NCBI GenBank assembly: GCA_026119935.1
Contig: JALRMH010000022.1
Coordinates: forward strand, 372,001-436,000
Origin: Endothia cerciana
Lineage: Eukaryota > Ascomycota > Sordariomycetes > Diaporthales > Cryphonectriaceae
Length of the DNA: 64,000 bases
Direction: 5' to 3'
The position numbers and the translations under genes are program-made. Positions 12,075 through 24,010 of this stretch are shown here, one piece after another (the stretch's first letter is position 1; every line of letters starts with the position of its first letter). Under the pieces are notes generated by a model. That model made no database searches. It had not been told where the DNA came from and was given only the letters and a program-made list of their open reading frames with translations.

Positions 12075-13996
12075 GATGCCAGGCTCTCGGTCGATAAACC
12101 GGTTCCACCTGACGTAAAAACTGGAGTGGCGTTCAGTGGTCGCAAAGCTCCATTGGGCGTCAGAGAACGCAGCAGCGAGCTAGAAGAGGAAGCAGGCGGT
12201 CGAAACGCGAGGCTGTGGTACCTCGTCCCCTGACGCGAGACCTCAATCTCGGACGAGCTGCCGTGGGACGCACGGAGCCTCGAGGTGGATATGGCTGGAG
12301 ATGCTGGGGATACACGAGATGAGCTCAGGGCGGTACGGGGTCAGGCAGGAGCTACGCAGAGGTGAAGGTCGGGGAGGTCGAGCGAGCGGCTTGAGGTCCA
12401 CTGTTAGGACAGGGCAGGGCGATAATGAGGGCAGTGAAGGTTCAGGCAACGTTTCGTTTTATGACCGTCTGTGTCACCGCAACGCAACGCAGCGCAAAGC
12501 AGCGCAGCACAACCCCTGACGGGCCCCGTATGTACGTCGTACAGGGACCCCTCGCAACCCTAGTACTAGGTCCCAACAGCGCGGTACCCCTGTCCTGCAA
12601 CCGCTGAACTGGGCCTGGATCCGTCTGCCAGAAACAACCTGACGCCCTGACAGCACATCATCCATTTCTTCAACTCCACACCCCTCACCTCCTCATTGAG
12701 AAACTCGGATCCTCCAACGTCCTCGCCAAGCCGCCTAGAACCGACAGGATGCTGCCTAGGCTGTTCTGCTTATCCCACCTGTCCAACAGCTGTATCCGAG
12801 TTCTTCACGAGCTTGACGCCTGCAGTCTCATACAGTGGTCCCCCAGATAAGCAAACCCCTTCCGCGATGGGTCGTCAAAGGTGACGCGGCTCTCTGTGGG
12901 ATGCCATGCATGCCACCCCTCCATCTCATTCCGCCGGGGGATCCAAGGAGGCAGTGAGGGTTCAGACAGGGAGTCGGGACGTGTCGGAGTCCTCACTCAT
13001 CAAGCTGTGTCATGTGGCATATCGGCTGACCGAATTAACCTCAGCGTCCCACCAGCATGCCCTGCAGGAATCATCCGCTGAGCCCAGTAAGGCTGACGGG
13101 GGGGCTTGGGGGGCTGAGAGAACCTGGGATGGCGGCGCCGCTGTGTGAGGGTGATCTGCAGTTGTCATGCAGGACTCACCCTGCGCTTTCAGAAGTAGAA
13201 AGCAATATCATCGACCATCCGGTACTCCGTACGACGTCCCCAGTTCAGAAGGGGAGCTGGGACGTCACCCTGCCTTCGACTTACGGTAGTGGAACCCCCC
13301 CCCCCCAACACCTTTTTTTTTCTTTTTTTCTTTCTTCAATCCCCCCCACCCCAATGCCCTTTCCTTGCTTTCTTTGCTGTAATGCGAAACCAAGAGCTTT
13401 GTCTACCTGAGAAGGTGACCTTGGTGAGATCATTGTGTGTTCGATAGCCATTTCTAGTGTGAAGGCTGCATATGATCATAATGGGTAGCTTGAGGGATCG
13501 TGTCACCTACTCAGTGAGTCTCGAGTCCCCACAGAAAGAATCTCCCACAACTCAAGATATGTGAAGACGCGAGGTAGAGGGCCTTTTTTTTTATGCCAGA
13601 AGAACAGTTAACAGGATCTCCAATTGACTACCCATCAGGTGGCAGTAAGTCGGAGGTGAATGGGGATAAGGTTGATTGTTTGATTCTAGGAGACAATAGC
13701 CCCAGTATTGCGGACACCAAATTCTCATCGAGGCAGCACGGCTCGTGCCAATAGCCTTGTTCGTTTCTCTGTGAAGATGCCCGGGATCTAGCAATGAAGG
13801 TGTTCGAGAACGTGGGCACTGTATCAGACAAAGCTCGTGGGCGGGTACGTTCTCATATAACCAGAGCCCTCGCAATCTAGAGTTCGGTATGAGCGCTGTC
13901 ATAATTCCCACAAGACTCTTCTGACACCAGCCTCAGCAATCCATCTTCCTCTCATATCTCTGGAACTGCCGGAGATTACCCGGTGAAGACGACGCG
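12075..13996. other. Intergenic region between divergent genes, no gene seen
   Basis: This 1.9-kb stretch is the shared upstream region of the Osh3-like gene (-) and the F-box/ankyrin gene (+). It contains a poly(C)12 run followed by a T-rich tract (13295-13330). Sequences upstream of 12074 resemble a spliced 5' leader, but I cannot fix a leader exon. Confidence 0.5.
13295..13330 (+). repeat. Poly(C)-poly(T) composite tract
   Basis: C12 (13295-13306) is followed by AACACC and then T8-C-T7. Similar C-then-T composites occur at 41463-41487 and 52245-52266, and as the reverse complement at 36844-36864. Confidence 0.85.
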
Positions 13997-15469
13997 ATGA
14001 TGGAGCATCTCCCACCATACACGGCTGTTGAGGGCCCGAGCCCTCCATTTCTACCACCTGACATCTTCTATCTGGTCGCACAGACACTCCGCCCAAGAGA
14101 TATCCTCTCGCTCATGCTGACCTGCAGCGACCACCACCACCTGCTGGTCAAGCTGATCTACAGGCGTGACGCCCAGCTCGAGACGGCCGAGGAGAACCCG
14201 GAACTGGTGAGTGAAATCCTCCAGCAGCAGCGCTTCGTGCGCCCGCTCAAGTGCCGCGTCATCCACGGCGGCTGTACGCACGGGCACCACTACTTCCAGT
14301 TGCTCAGTTTCCCCTTCAGGGAACCGTACTTACGCGATGAGAGAGCAGAACCGGCCCTCGACTGGGCCGTCCGCAGGGGGGACCTGCGGGTGGCGCGTCT
14401 CGCCCTCGAGGCGGGCTCGGCAGGCCTTGTCCCCGAGGGCATGTCGCGCATCAAGAGCATCCTGCCTTCCGGACTGGCAGACATCCGGGTCCGGGGCGCC
14501 GCGGTGGAGCCCACCAGTCCGCCGCTGATCCTGGCGGTCGAGAGGGGCGACCTTGAGATGTTCAAGCTCCTCCTGCCCGAGGCCCCCGATTACATGGTGA
14601 GAGTCCGGTTCCCGTACCTGGACTTTGCTTGCGGGTACGACATCATGCCGATCGCGATACGCTCCAGGTCACTGGGGATCATCGCCTACCTGCTCAGTGG
14701 CGTGCCCTCTGCCTCGTTCGTGGGGACGTGGCCCAGAGGGGCGGGCCAGCAGTACCTGAGGCTAGCCATCCAGACCAAGAACCTCGACATCGTCACCATG
14801 TTCCTCGACCGGTTTCCGGAACTCGTCAACGCGGTGGACCAACAAGGCCTCACTCCTCTGCTGGCGGCCCCCTGGAGCGACCCCGAGTTCAGGGGGAACG
14901 ACATGGCCCTGCTGGACCTCCTCCTGGACAGGGGCGCGGACCTCGAGGCCGTGGACCCGGTCCGCAACACGACGGCCCTCCACAAGGCCCTGTGGGAGTT
15001 CCGCCGCGGCGCGGCCCCGCCCGCGGCCACGCTCTACCTCATCCAGAGGGGCGCAGACTTCTGGACCCTGCGCGGGTGGGGCGCCGGGCTGCACAGCGCC
15101 TTCCAGAAGGTGATGTTCTGCGCGCTGGTCTCGTGGACGGAGAGCCCGCTGCCGCTCGTCAGGGCCATGCTCGAGCACAAGCAGAACGCCAGCATGGTCA
15201 CGCCGAGCCAGGTCACCTGGTCCGTCGAGTACGCCATTGACGTGCTCGTCCGGATGGCGAGGAGACATTCCGTGCCGTACGAGCGGCTGGACCTGGACGT
15301 CATCGAGTACCTGCTGGACCTCGAGGGCGTCAGGCCGTCGGCGGCGGTGCTCGCGGGGCTCGAGTGGTTCCTGGAGCAGCCGGACATAGTGGGCCGTTAC
15401 TCCAGGTCCCTCTCCGAGCCCGAGAAGTCGGCCCGGCGCGTACTGCTAAAGGTCCGAGCCAAGTCCTAG
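13997..15469 (+). CDS. F-box-like protein with ankyrin repeats
   Basis: A single exon encodes 490 aa from ATG ATG GAG at 13997. Residues about 18-58 (FLPPDIFYLVAQTLRPRDIL, then a Leu-rich segment) read as an F-box-like motif, the SCF ubiquitin-ligase adaptor module. Ankyrin-type helices follow: ALDWAVRRGDLRVARLALEAG, PLILAVERGDLEMFKLLL, LRLAIQTKNLDIVTMFLDRFP, TPLLAA.., DMALLDLLLDRGADLEAVD and TALHKALWEF..LYLIQRGADF. This spans roughly residues 115-360. The last 130 residues are helical without a named domain. Such F-box/ankyrin genes are numerous and variable in Sordariomycetes; the target is unknown. It stands alone, divergent from the Osh3-like gene. Confidence 0.85.
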   Translation: MMEHLPPYTAVEGPSPPFLPPDIFYLVAQTLRPRDILSLMLTCSDHHHLLVKLIYRRDAQLETAEENPELVSEILQQQRFVRPLKCRVIHGGCTHGHHYFQLLSFPFREPYLRDERAEPALDWAVRRGDLRVARLALEAGSAGLVPEGMSRIKSILPSGLADIRVRGAAVEPTSPPLILAVERGDLEMFKLLLPEAPDYMVRVRFPYLDFACGYDIMPIAIRSRSLGIIAYLLSGVPSASFVGTWPRGAGQQYLRLAIQTKNLDIVTMFLDRFPELVNAVDQQGLTPLLAAPWSDPEFRGNDMALLDLLLDRGADLEAVDPVRNTTALHKALWEFRRGAAPPAATLYLIQRGADFWTLRGWGAGLHSAFQKVMFCALVSWTESPLPLVRAMLEHKQNASMVTPSQVTWSVEYAIDVLVRMARRHSVPYERLDLDVIEYLLDLEGVRPSAAVLAGLEWFLEQPDIVGRYSRSLSEPEKSARRVLLKVRAKS

Positions 15470-16168
15470 AGGAGGGCTCACAGATTCGACCCAGGCCGTT
15501 GCGGTCCATCATCGAGGAGTACGGTTTCTAGTCCATGATACGCCAGCAAGTGTTGGGTTTGCGTTGCCCCCCCGCAGTGTGTCACCGGACCGGTAGAGGG
15601 TTGTACCTTGGTGCGAAATTGAATGCTCCCCAACACTGAACTGATTGCACAGCTTTTCTACGTGTAGATTTCCATCTCGTAAACAATCAATAGAACCATC
15701 CTAAACAAACATCTGAGCGGTGCCTACATTAGTGAGATTGAATTTTTGGGAAGGCATTTCGCATGTCTGTCGGAAAATACGGAGAATGCACCGGCGTGGT
15801 CCCCAAACAGCCTTGAAGGCATTGCCTTCTCTTGCAGACCTCAAATCGCCGGTGAAGGTTTCAGTCCCCCCAGGAAGGAGAACAGCTTTTTGATTGCAGT
15901 CTCTGATTCCGGTCCCTTCGAAGCTCGTGAACAATATGCATTCCACCCAGCATTCCCACCTCGTGCGGAACAAGCAACTTGAACGCCGTGCTCGATGATA
16001 GGAACAGACTCCCAAACAACTATGAGGTATACCCAGGACATAGAAATGTATGAATCCGTTCCGTCTCTTGTTTTCCAAGCCCATGACTCCAAGCGCGTCC
16101 GCAGGTCTCTCTTCCCGCTAGTGTCCCTTTCGCTCCTTGGCCATTAATTCGAACCTGTCTTGTCGCAT
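15470..16168. other. Intergenic region between convergent genes
   Basis: A 0.7-kb gap between the 3' ends of the F-box/ankyrin gene and the exporter-like gene. No gene, repeat or RNA is evident. Confidence 0.6.
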
Positions 16169-19100
16169 CTACTGCAATAAAAGCGCCTCCTCATGCAGCA
16201 CTCCAAATAGAGCCTCGACCTCCTTCTTGACGATCTTGAGCTCCTCCGCAACTTGGCCCGTGACGAGTGCGTACGCGTACAGCAGCGCGTAATCCCTCTC
16301 CTCGACCTGCACCTGGCCCGCGAGGCTGCCGCTCAGCGTCGAGTGCCCCGACCCCTTCTTGTTGCTCCCGCTGCCACTTCCGCGGCGCTTGGCCACGGCG
16401 ATGGACGGAGAGGCTTGTAACGTTGGCTGATCGCCGTTTACACTCTCGCTGGGGGCACCGGTCGGGCCGGCCACAGCGGTGGGGTCACTCTGTTCTGCGG
16501 CCTCCCTGTCGCGCAAGGCAGCAGCATGCTCCTTTCGGAACTGGAAGATCTTCCCCAGGAGTTGGTCCCTCGTGCCCATCACGCTCGGTATCGCATCCGT
16601 GAGTGGATACTCGAGCATCATGCAGCTTGCCAGGACCTGAAAGACATGACAGATGCGGTCGCACAGCACCGCCCTCTCCTTCGCCGTGAACAGCAGCAGG
16701 GCCTTCTCGCCTTCTGAGAGCTGGCCGCGGCGCTGCGTTACGAGACTCATGGCGTAGAATGCGTCGAGGAGGCGGTTCGTGCTGCGCATGATACGCCCCA
16801 TCGCCTCAAAGGGGAACGGTCCGCGGAGTTCGAATTCGGACACGGCGGACTGGCGAAACACTTCGAGGCGTGATGCATAGCGGTGCAGGGCGGCTTGTTC
16901 GCCGGACCTGATGTAGGAGCGCGTACAGTCACTGCGGAGGAGGATGGCGAGGGGCCCTCGCTTCCAGATGAGGCCCATTTGTAAGTACAGGACAGAGATA
17001 CCTTCGCTAAATTTCTTGCGCGCCGAAATGGGCCAGATGAGTCGACACACGATGAGACCCCAGAAGATACCTGCTGTGACGGCGAGGGCTCTGTGCAGGC
17101 AGATTTCGCCGATATAAGGAGTGGTCCCGCCTTCATCATCGTCGTCATCCTCGACCTTGTTGGCGATGAGATAGGCGTAAAGCAGAGACACGTTGTATGC
17201 AAGGAGGGTCGTCCGCCCAAAGGACACCTTGTTCTGCACGATGACGATGTAGAAGCTGATGAAGGCGACGATGGCGCCGAGAAAGAGCAGTGCGACACCG
17301 TTGCCTTGACTGACGTTCCAGTTGATGAGGGTGAAGAAGACCCCGAAAACCGTGCCTTGAAGTCTGGCCGTGCCCGTGGTATTGGCTGCGCCGAGGGTCA
17401 TGGAGCAGACAATCATGAAGGACAGCAGACCCCACTCGCCTCGCCAGTGCATGTAGATGGGCTTGGTCTCGGGGAGAAAGGCGAGCATGGCCCAAAGGAT
17501 GGCACCGAACCCGACTTTGATGCCGAAGCGGACTGCAAGAGCATCCGATTAGTCTGCGGTTCCGAGGGATCTCCGCCTAAGGAACTGACTTACTATCATC
17601 CCTGCCCAGGAAACGCAAGAACTTCAAGACTTTCGTCGATATCCTCTTGGTGATGTGGCTGGCTTGAGGCTCTGCCTCCCAGCTGTAGGTGTCGCGACGT
17701 CGGATCATCTGATCGGGGATCCCACGCGGCATTTGCGACTTCCTGATGGGACGCACCATGGGCTCTCGCTCCACCTCATAGGGTAGTAGGGGAGCCTGGA
17801 TCTGGCGGTGGTGGATCTGTTTCCAAATGGCCAAGAATTGCCAACTCCGCTTCTTGTGCTCGCTAGCATACTTCAGGTCGTCTAGGACATCCAGGTACTT
17901 GCTCATCTCCTCGCCAAAACTCTGGAGCGAGAAACTGAAGTGTCCGCACGCCGCGGCGACCTCCTCAAAGTCCGCCTTGAGCTTTTCCGACCTCGGTCGC
18001 CCCAGCTCAATTGTCTTGTACAGCTCCTCTAACGCTTTTGCCCGGTTTTCATTGAACAATGCCAGAGCATCCAAAAGACTCCGTCGAAAGGTGTCATTAA
18101 TTGTGATGTCGTAGTTTGGCGCCTCTCCAAAAGGGGGCTCCCTGAGGACCTCGGATAATGTGAAGGCCAGGGACTTCACCGACGGACCCAGCAATGCGAT
18201 GAAGAGGTCGAAAATGTCGGACGGCGAACGGAAGGTGGGTGCGCTGCTTGGACTCTGTCCCCTGACGGGCTGGTCCTCCTCGCTCTCGTCCGAGCCCTCG
18301 TCAATAGCCGACAGCGTCGGCTGATGAAGCCTCAGATTCGTCGAGGAGCTCCGATGTAGAGACGGCGAGAGCAACTGTCCCGGAGAGGCCGTCCCAGACC
18401 CTGGTTCGGATGCCGGCTCTTTCAGCAGCACGAATTGTGTGTTGGCCGCACTCCTCAGTCCTCGTATAGACTGGGCCAGATTCTCCATGGACTTGTACAC
18501 TGCCTTGTCCAACTGGTAGATCTTCTCATCGCCAACAAAATAGTGTTCGAACTTGGCCTCCCTAAGGTTCTTCGACATCTTTCCGTACGCGGTGTCGTAT
18601 GCCTTCTCGGCTTTCGTGAAGTCCGATGTGAGCATCTCCTCCTCCGCGCCGCTGAGGAACCCATGTGAGATCATCCCCAGCATGTCACCCAGTGACTGCG
18701 AGGCCTTTGTCATGGACTCGCGCAGCTGCGTCCGCGCTGACGTCCTCCACAGTAGCAAGTTCACGGCGATGGTTATGATGATGCCGCAAACCAGCATCTT
18801 CAGGACCTGGACAATCTTGAGGTTTGAGAAAATGTGGTCCTGCACCGCGTTCTCCTTGGTCAGGACGCTGATCATGGACAAGGAGGCGAGAGTGCTCCCG
18901 ACGTTGACCAGCGGGTTGTTCATCCTCTGCTTCACCCATCCCAGAAACCCAAATGCCCCACCGACAAAGATAAGCAGGACGAGGATATACGCCAACGCAA
19001 CCATATGTAGGGTAGAGCCGAAGAAGACGGAGGTAGCCATAGAGGCGATGGATACAACCTCGGCGTAGATCACTGCCACGATAGCGATGAGGGTTCCTTC

Positions 19101-19690
19101 GATCATCGAGCCTGCCGTCCTCGCCGGGTGAAAGTAGACCGTGATGGTCGCAACAACGTGCTTCCCGTCCGGCTTGCCCAGGAAGTCCGAAAGCGGCGCC
19201 CAGAGCGTGAACAGGCTCCCCAGCGAGTACGCGAGCGTGCACTTGAGCACGCCGCGCCCTGTCGGGCCCATCAGCCATTCCCACGAGCGCGAGGCCGCGG
19301 CCCTTGAGCTGTGCACGAGGGCGTCCATCCGCCCGGAGAGGCTCTCGCGAGAGAAGTAGGGGGCATTGTGGTTGGAGGGCTCGCTGTCGCCCGTTTCCGT
19401 ACGGCGGAGGGTGAACTGGCGGCGAGAGCGCTCGCCTGTCTGGGGGTCGATGAAGGTGCCATTTCGAAGTTTCTGTCACATGGCCAAGTCAGTTAGTGAT
19501 CCATGGGGAGGAAAGAAAAGAAGAAGAAGGAGAAGAGGAGGAGGAGGAGGAGGAGGAGGAGGAGGAAGAGGAGGAGGAAGAGGAACAGTTAGTGGCATGT
19601 TCAAGCGGACAAACTTACGCTTCTCAAGGGGGGCCGTCGCCAAGGGCCGGACGGCGTCGAGGGAGAGCTCGAAGGTGATGTGGTGCTCAT
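16169..19690 (-). CDS. BRE4 / aromatic-acid-exporter-like (ArAE_2, FUSC-type) membrane protein
   Basis: Three exons: 19690-19619, 19472-17594 and 17532-16169, with introns of 146 and 61 nt, giving 1104 aa. Exon 1 encodes a short Ser/Pro-rich leader (MSTTSPSSSPSTPSGPWRR), and splicing creates SKLRNGTFIDPQTGERS. A first block of about six hydrophobic helices (from GRGVLKCTLAYSLGSLFTLW to CGIIITIAVNLLLW) is followed by a long cytoplasmic region. A second membrane block follows splice 2 (RFGIKVGFGAILWAMLAFLP to LAYNVSLLYAYLIANK and beyond). A C-terminal helical domain ends VEALFGVLHEEALLLQ. This repeated six-helix layout matches the ArAE_2_N/FUSC family that includes yeast Bre4 (brefeldin A sensitivity). 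Transport substrate is unknown. Intron 1 is unusual in containing an 81-nt pure pyrimidine stretch on the coding strand. Confidence 0.9.
19505..19585 (+). repeat. 81-nt uninterrupted purine tract (GGA/GAA repeats) inside an intron
   Basis: Every base from 19505 to 19585 is A or G, mostly GGA and GAA units. It lies in intron 1 of the exporter-like gene, so the transcript carries an 81-nt pyrimidine run well upstream of the true acceptor at 19473. Confidence 0.9.
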
Positions 19691-20312
19691 CCTTGCTACC
19701 TGACTAGCTGCAGCACGACCATCGCCGGAGGGTCCGCGCAAGGAGAGACAGAGAATCACTCATGTTCTTGGGAACATGAGCCTGGCCGATGCTGGATGGA
19801 GAGCATGGAGGAGATCAAGCGCCTGTCTCACGCCCGAAGAATGCAGGAGGCGAGGAGAGGAGCCCTGTTCTTCTGATTTTAGAGCAGCACAGAGGTAAGA
19901 GGACCCACACGGGTGACGACGGATCGTTGTTGACCTGTGGTTGCACCCGCCCGAGCAGGGCCAAGGTCCCCAAGATGGATGTGGAGAGAGCTGGCAGCGG
20001 CTGGCACGGCTGGCTACCTCCCTGCTCCTCATGTGCGGAAGCCCTAGCGCTGCCGGGCCCGGAGCCTTTCAGTGCTCCCCCCACAGTGAGCCATGCTCCT
20101 GAGTCAAACTTGCCCTAATTGAGGAGACACAGCAACGTCAAACGAATACGTACGAGGACGATGTGACCGTGGCTTTTCACCTGGATGTCTCACGGTCGAT
20201 ATCACAGGACTGAAAGCAGCCATCGTGACGTGACGTCTTGACTGTGCCTTGACCGTCACCCTGTTGGGCCGTAGTCGGTAAAGAAATCTGACCTTCCAGT
20301 CGTCAAGCGCCC
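19691..20312. promoter_or_regulatory. Divergent promoter region
   Basis: 622 bp between the divergent starts of the exporter-like gene (-) and the YOR131C-type gene (+). No recognisable operator or RNA. A short palindromic sequence (atgttcttgggaacat) occurs at 19762-19777. Confidence 0.4.
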
Positions 20313-21372
20313 ATGCGCAGATTCATGTCCCTCATGGCTTCTACTAGGTCGAGGAGGCAGTTCGCGCCCCTGAAGGTTGGGTCTGCAGCAGGCAGTCACC
20401 TGCCCAGGCTAAAGGTAGGAGGAGCTCTCGCTTTCGGTCTGTCCTTTCTCTAACACGTGCCATCATGTAGGGGGTGGTCTTTGACGTCGATGGGACCCTG
20501 TGGTTAGTCTTTCTCATATAATGACCTAGGCAAGATGAAGCCCGGAGCCCGTCGGGGAGTTGTGTCCTGGAAGTCCAGGCATGCGACGGGGCCCGACGGT
20601 GACGAGTGACGATCGTTAAGCGCCGGGACGAGGTCTCTAACACACCCACCCACCCGTCCACAGCCAACCTCAGAACTACATGTTCGCCGAGATGCGCAAG
20701 GCCCTCGGGATCACCAGGCAGACCGACATCCTCGAACACGTTTACTCTCTCCCGACCCCTGAGGCCCGCGAGGGGGCCATGGAGTCCATCCGCGCCATAG
20801 AGCGGACGGCGATGGCCTCCCAGAAGCCCCAGCCGGGCCTCGTCCAGCTGATGGCCTATCTCGACGACCGCTCTATCCCGAAGGGCATCTGCACCCGCAA
20901 CTTCGACACCCCCGTGAACCACCTGCTTACCAAGTTCCTGTCGGAGGTCGAGGCCTTCCACCCGATCGTCACGCGCGAGTTCAGGCCGCCGAAGCCGGAC
21001 CCTGCGGGCATCCTGCACATTGCGCGGAGCTGGGGGCTCACCAGGCCGGCCGCCGATGGTGAGGGGCCGGCGGGTGCTGCGGTGGTGGATGGCGAGAGGA
21101 TTCGTGTGGACGAGCAGGGTGAGAAGTACAGTGAGGACGTCTCGGGAGGTAGGGATGGTACAGCAGGGGAGGTGGATGCGAGCGGGCTGATTATGGTTGG
21201 CGACTCGATTGATGATATCACGGCTGGTCGGAGGTCCGGCGCTGCGACCGTGCTGCTTGTCAATCCTGTCAATGAGCACCTCGCACAGCATGAGAACACG
21301 GATTTGGTAATATCGCGGTTGGATGAGTTGATCGGGATCTTGGAGGACGGGTTCAGGGGAAGAGAGTTGTGA
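20313..21372 (+). CDS. HAD-superfamily hydrolase, yeast YOR131C family
   Basis: Three exons: 20313-20414, 20471-20502 (only 32 nt) and 20664-21372, with introns of 56 and 161 nt, giving 280 aa. The micro-exon encodes motif I, VVFDVDGTL (residues 36-44), and splicing yields DVDGTLCQPQNYMF. Other motifs are CTRN (about 121-124), the lysine in KPDP (about 155-158) and GDSIDD (about 224-229). An in-frame TGA at 20289 makes ATG 20313 the first start; ATGs at 20325 and 20334 are alternatives. A hydrophilic insert of about 45 residues (about 171-218) sits between the lysine motif and the final acidic motif. It is probably a soluble small-molecule phosphatase; substrate unknown. Confidence 0.9.
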
Positions 21373-22185
21373 GGTGTTGTAGAGGCATCGATTCCTTGGC
21401 TTCGCCCCGAGGGCTGATGTGCTGAGGTGGAGGAGGGCGACGGGTGTTGAGCAGAAGGGAGGGGTGGCGCATTGCATCAGCTGGCAAGCCTCTGCTCTTT
21501 ACTTTGAGCCTGGACACATACAGTATGGCCATTCAATAGACCTGCGGAACGGACAGAGTTCCCAAGCAGACAACCATGTTATTTTCCTCCATCTAGCGTA
21601 GGCCGCTCAGAAAGTCTCAGAGCCTTGAGGCTTGCTTATACCACGTCTCCAACACGGATCTGAATTTTGCTATCCCAGACGACAATGCAGCTGTCCAACA
21701 GATCTTGCCCGTGCTCGCTACTCCACCAAAGTGCTCGAGATGGTTCAGTCATCTCTCTGAACAACCGCGGAAATCCACGGCCACTCAAATGCCGCCCACA
21801 CATAAAAAATAAAAATAAAAAATAAAAAAGAAGACACGAGCGCGGTTTCCTCCATCCGACATGCCGACAGCCTGTGGTGGAACACTGCCAGCATCGAACA
21901 TGTTGGCTGACAGAGTTGCTGAGTTCAAAGCCGAGTGCGCCGAGGCGATGCTAGAGGCGACAGTAATGGCGAGCTGACTGCAGTAGTGAAATCTCTTTCA
22001 ACCGGACCAGGCTCCACACGAGAAGAGAGCAAAGATGCTTGGTAGTAAAGAGAGATGACGGATCGGTCCTGGGTTGAGCACAGGTAATGGAAAAGGAGAC
22101 TTGGATAGCTGGTGGGGGTGATAGGCTCTTCCTCTCCAGGGGAGATGTTGTCTAGGTGGTATGAGGATAGTAAGGAAAGCGGATC
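21373..22185. other. Intergenic region between convergent genes
   Basis: A 0.8-kb gap containing an A-rich stretch of TAAAAA units (about 21803-21830). No gene is supported. Confidence 0.55.
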
Positions 22186-24010
22186 CTATTCACGCCTTAC
22201 TTGGTTTGCTGGAAACCCGCCCATCCCCTGGGCACTCATCGACCCCTGCGCAACGCCCATGGTCGTTTGCCGCCGCATGCCGCTGCCGCTGCCGCTGCCG
22301 CTGCCGCTGCCATTGCTCCCGCTAGTTGTTCCGTCTGGCGTCTGCTTGCGCATCTGCGGGGTCGGGAGGGGCCCGGCAGGAGCAGGCCGTACGGGCAAGG
22401 CAAAGGTAGCCTGCCTGCTACTGCTCGAGCCGGCAGAAAGGTTGGGACTGTGCCGAGGAGGACGCGGAGGTGGAGGTGGGGCCATCTTCGGGGTTGAGTT
22501 CGTCGTGATTATGCGTGGTCCAAGTCCCGGATGAAGAGGCGGTCCACCTGATCGGCCAGCTGAGCTGCTCCCTGCCCCCCGGTCGCTTCGCGTCGGTGAT
22601 CGATTCGATGCGCTGTTATATTGGTCACGAGGTGACTGGAGTAAAGCACCCGCGATGGGGATCTCACCTGACGTGGGTGTTGCCAATGCACGATCTTCTG
22701 CGGCGCCATCAGGAGAGTTGTTGGATCTCAAGAGCTCCTGAGTACCTGGTGAGAGCTGAGGGGCCAGGTGAGATTTCCGATTATCCCTCTCCATCAGGCT
22801 CACTGCCCATTCTCTCAGATCAACTGGTGTCCTCTTGGCCGCCTGAACAAAGGGGTCGCGGTCCTGTGTAATGTTAGCCGCTGCAGTGCGAGCTCGTCTT
22901 TAGCAGTGGTCACATACGTATAGTTCTTGAGGCGTCGGCCGATCATCTGGTGTCTTCAATAAACACTTTTGGATCATATCCTCCAAGATTTGCGGGAAAG
23001 CGTCACTCTTGGGCAGCTTAGGCGCTGGCTCGTGTACAATCTGCTGGAGCAGATCGAGAATGCCAGCTGGGGCTGCCTCAGCATCCGATAGCTGCTCGCT
23101 GGCGGCGAAGGGGAACTTTCCAATGGCCAGCTCCATGATTGACAGGCCAAAACTCCAGACGTCTGACTTGACCGTGTACTTCTCCCCCTGGATTCGTTCC
23201 GGAGCCATGTACGTGGACGTTCCCACGAACGTGTCCGCGACGGAGTTGATCAGCTCTCCAGAGACGCCGAAATCGCAGAGCTTGATATGGCCGCGCGAGT
23301 TGACGAGGATGTTCGAGGGCTTGATGTCTCGGTGCATAATGTGGTGTTTGTAGTAAAGATAGGTCAGGCCACCGAGGGTCGCTTCCGCAATCTTGCCCAA
23401 AACGTCGACCCGAACAGGGCCAAATACCCGAGAGACACGATCAAGGGAACTTGGCAGCCATCGTCAGCTCGGTGCCACCTACGGCGGGCTATTGCGGGAG
23501 GGATCGTCTTACCCAACGTCCATGTACTCCATACACATGATCACGTCGTTATTATCGTTGAGGAAGGCGCCGTAGAAGGTAACGATGTGTTCGCAATGGC
23601 AGTTGTGCATGATCTGGAGTTCTCGAACAATACGCTTGCGCATCTCCCGTTTCGCCTCGACGTGGATCACCTGGTATGAGGTTAGAGAAGCCAGGCAGCT
23701 GATCCGGCATATCAGGGCGACTCACCTTGCGAGCCATGGTGGTGTTGGTCGGGATGTGCTTCACTTTGCTCACGGTGCCGCCATTGCCAGAGCCCAGGTC
23801 CTTGATGATCTCGAGGTCCTCTGGACGCAGGTCGAGGTTGAACTCGATACCGATCTCGAGCTGCGCCGAAGTGTCTTCAGACTGGTTATTCCTCGAGTGA
23901 CTGAAATTGGCGTTCTCGGCAGTCGGTGGCGGCTTGGGAGCGGCGGGTGTCAGAGCTAGGCCTTTGACGTTCTTGCGCTTCATGGAGCGCGGCGCAAATG
24001 GATCAGCCAT
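22186..24010 (-). CDS. STE7: MAP kinase kinase, Ste7/MEK-2 type
   Basis: Four exons: 24010-23726, 23670-23513, 23449-22918 and 22863-22186, with introns of 55, 63 and 54 nt, giving 550 aa. The N-terminus MADPFAPRSMKRKNVKGLAL carries a basic-x-LxL MAPK docking site (about 10-20). The kinase has the Gly loop GSGNGG (about 73-78), ARK lysine 95, HRD at 187-189, DFG at 207-209, and an activation segment SVADT with phosphoacceptors S217 and T221, the MAPKK S-x-x-x-S/T pattern. APE follows in TYMAPERI. The C-terminal 200 residues are Ser/Pro-rich, with a PPPPPRPPR segment and a Gly-Ser repeat. Family knowledge places this kinase between a Ste11-type MAPKKK and the Fus3/Kss1-type MAPK controlling mating, fusion and infection-related growth. 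Confidence 0.93.
22279..22312 (+). repeat. CCGCTG hexanucleotide repeat coding for Gly-Ser
   Basis: About 5.5 units of gccgct in the last exon of the MAPKK encode an alternating Gly-Ser run on the minus strand. It is probably length-variable and disordered. Confidence 0.85.

Noticed and set aside
19600..19690. Apparent frameshift in the first exon of the exporter-like gene
   Set aside because: On recount the G run is six bases on the plus strand, so the exon is in frame and joins exon 2 correctly.
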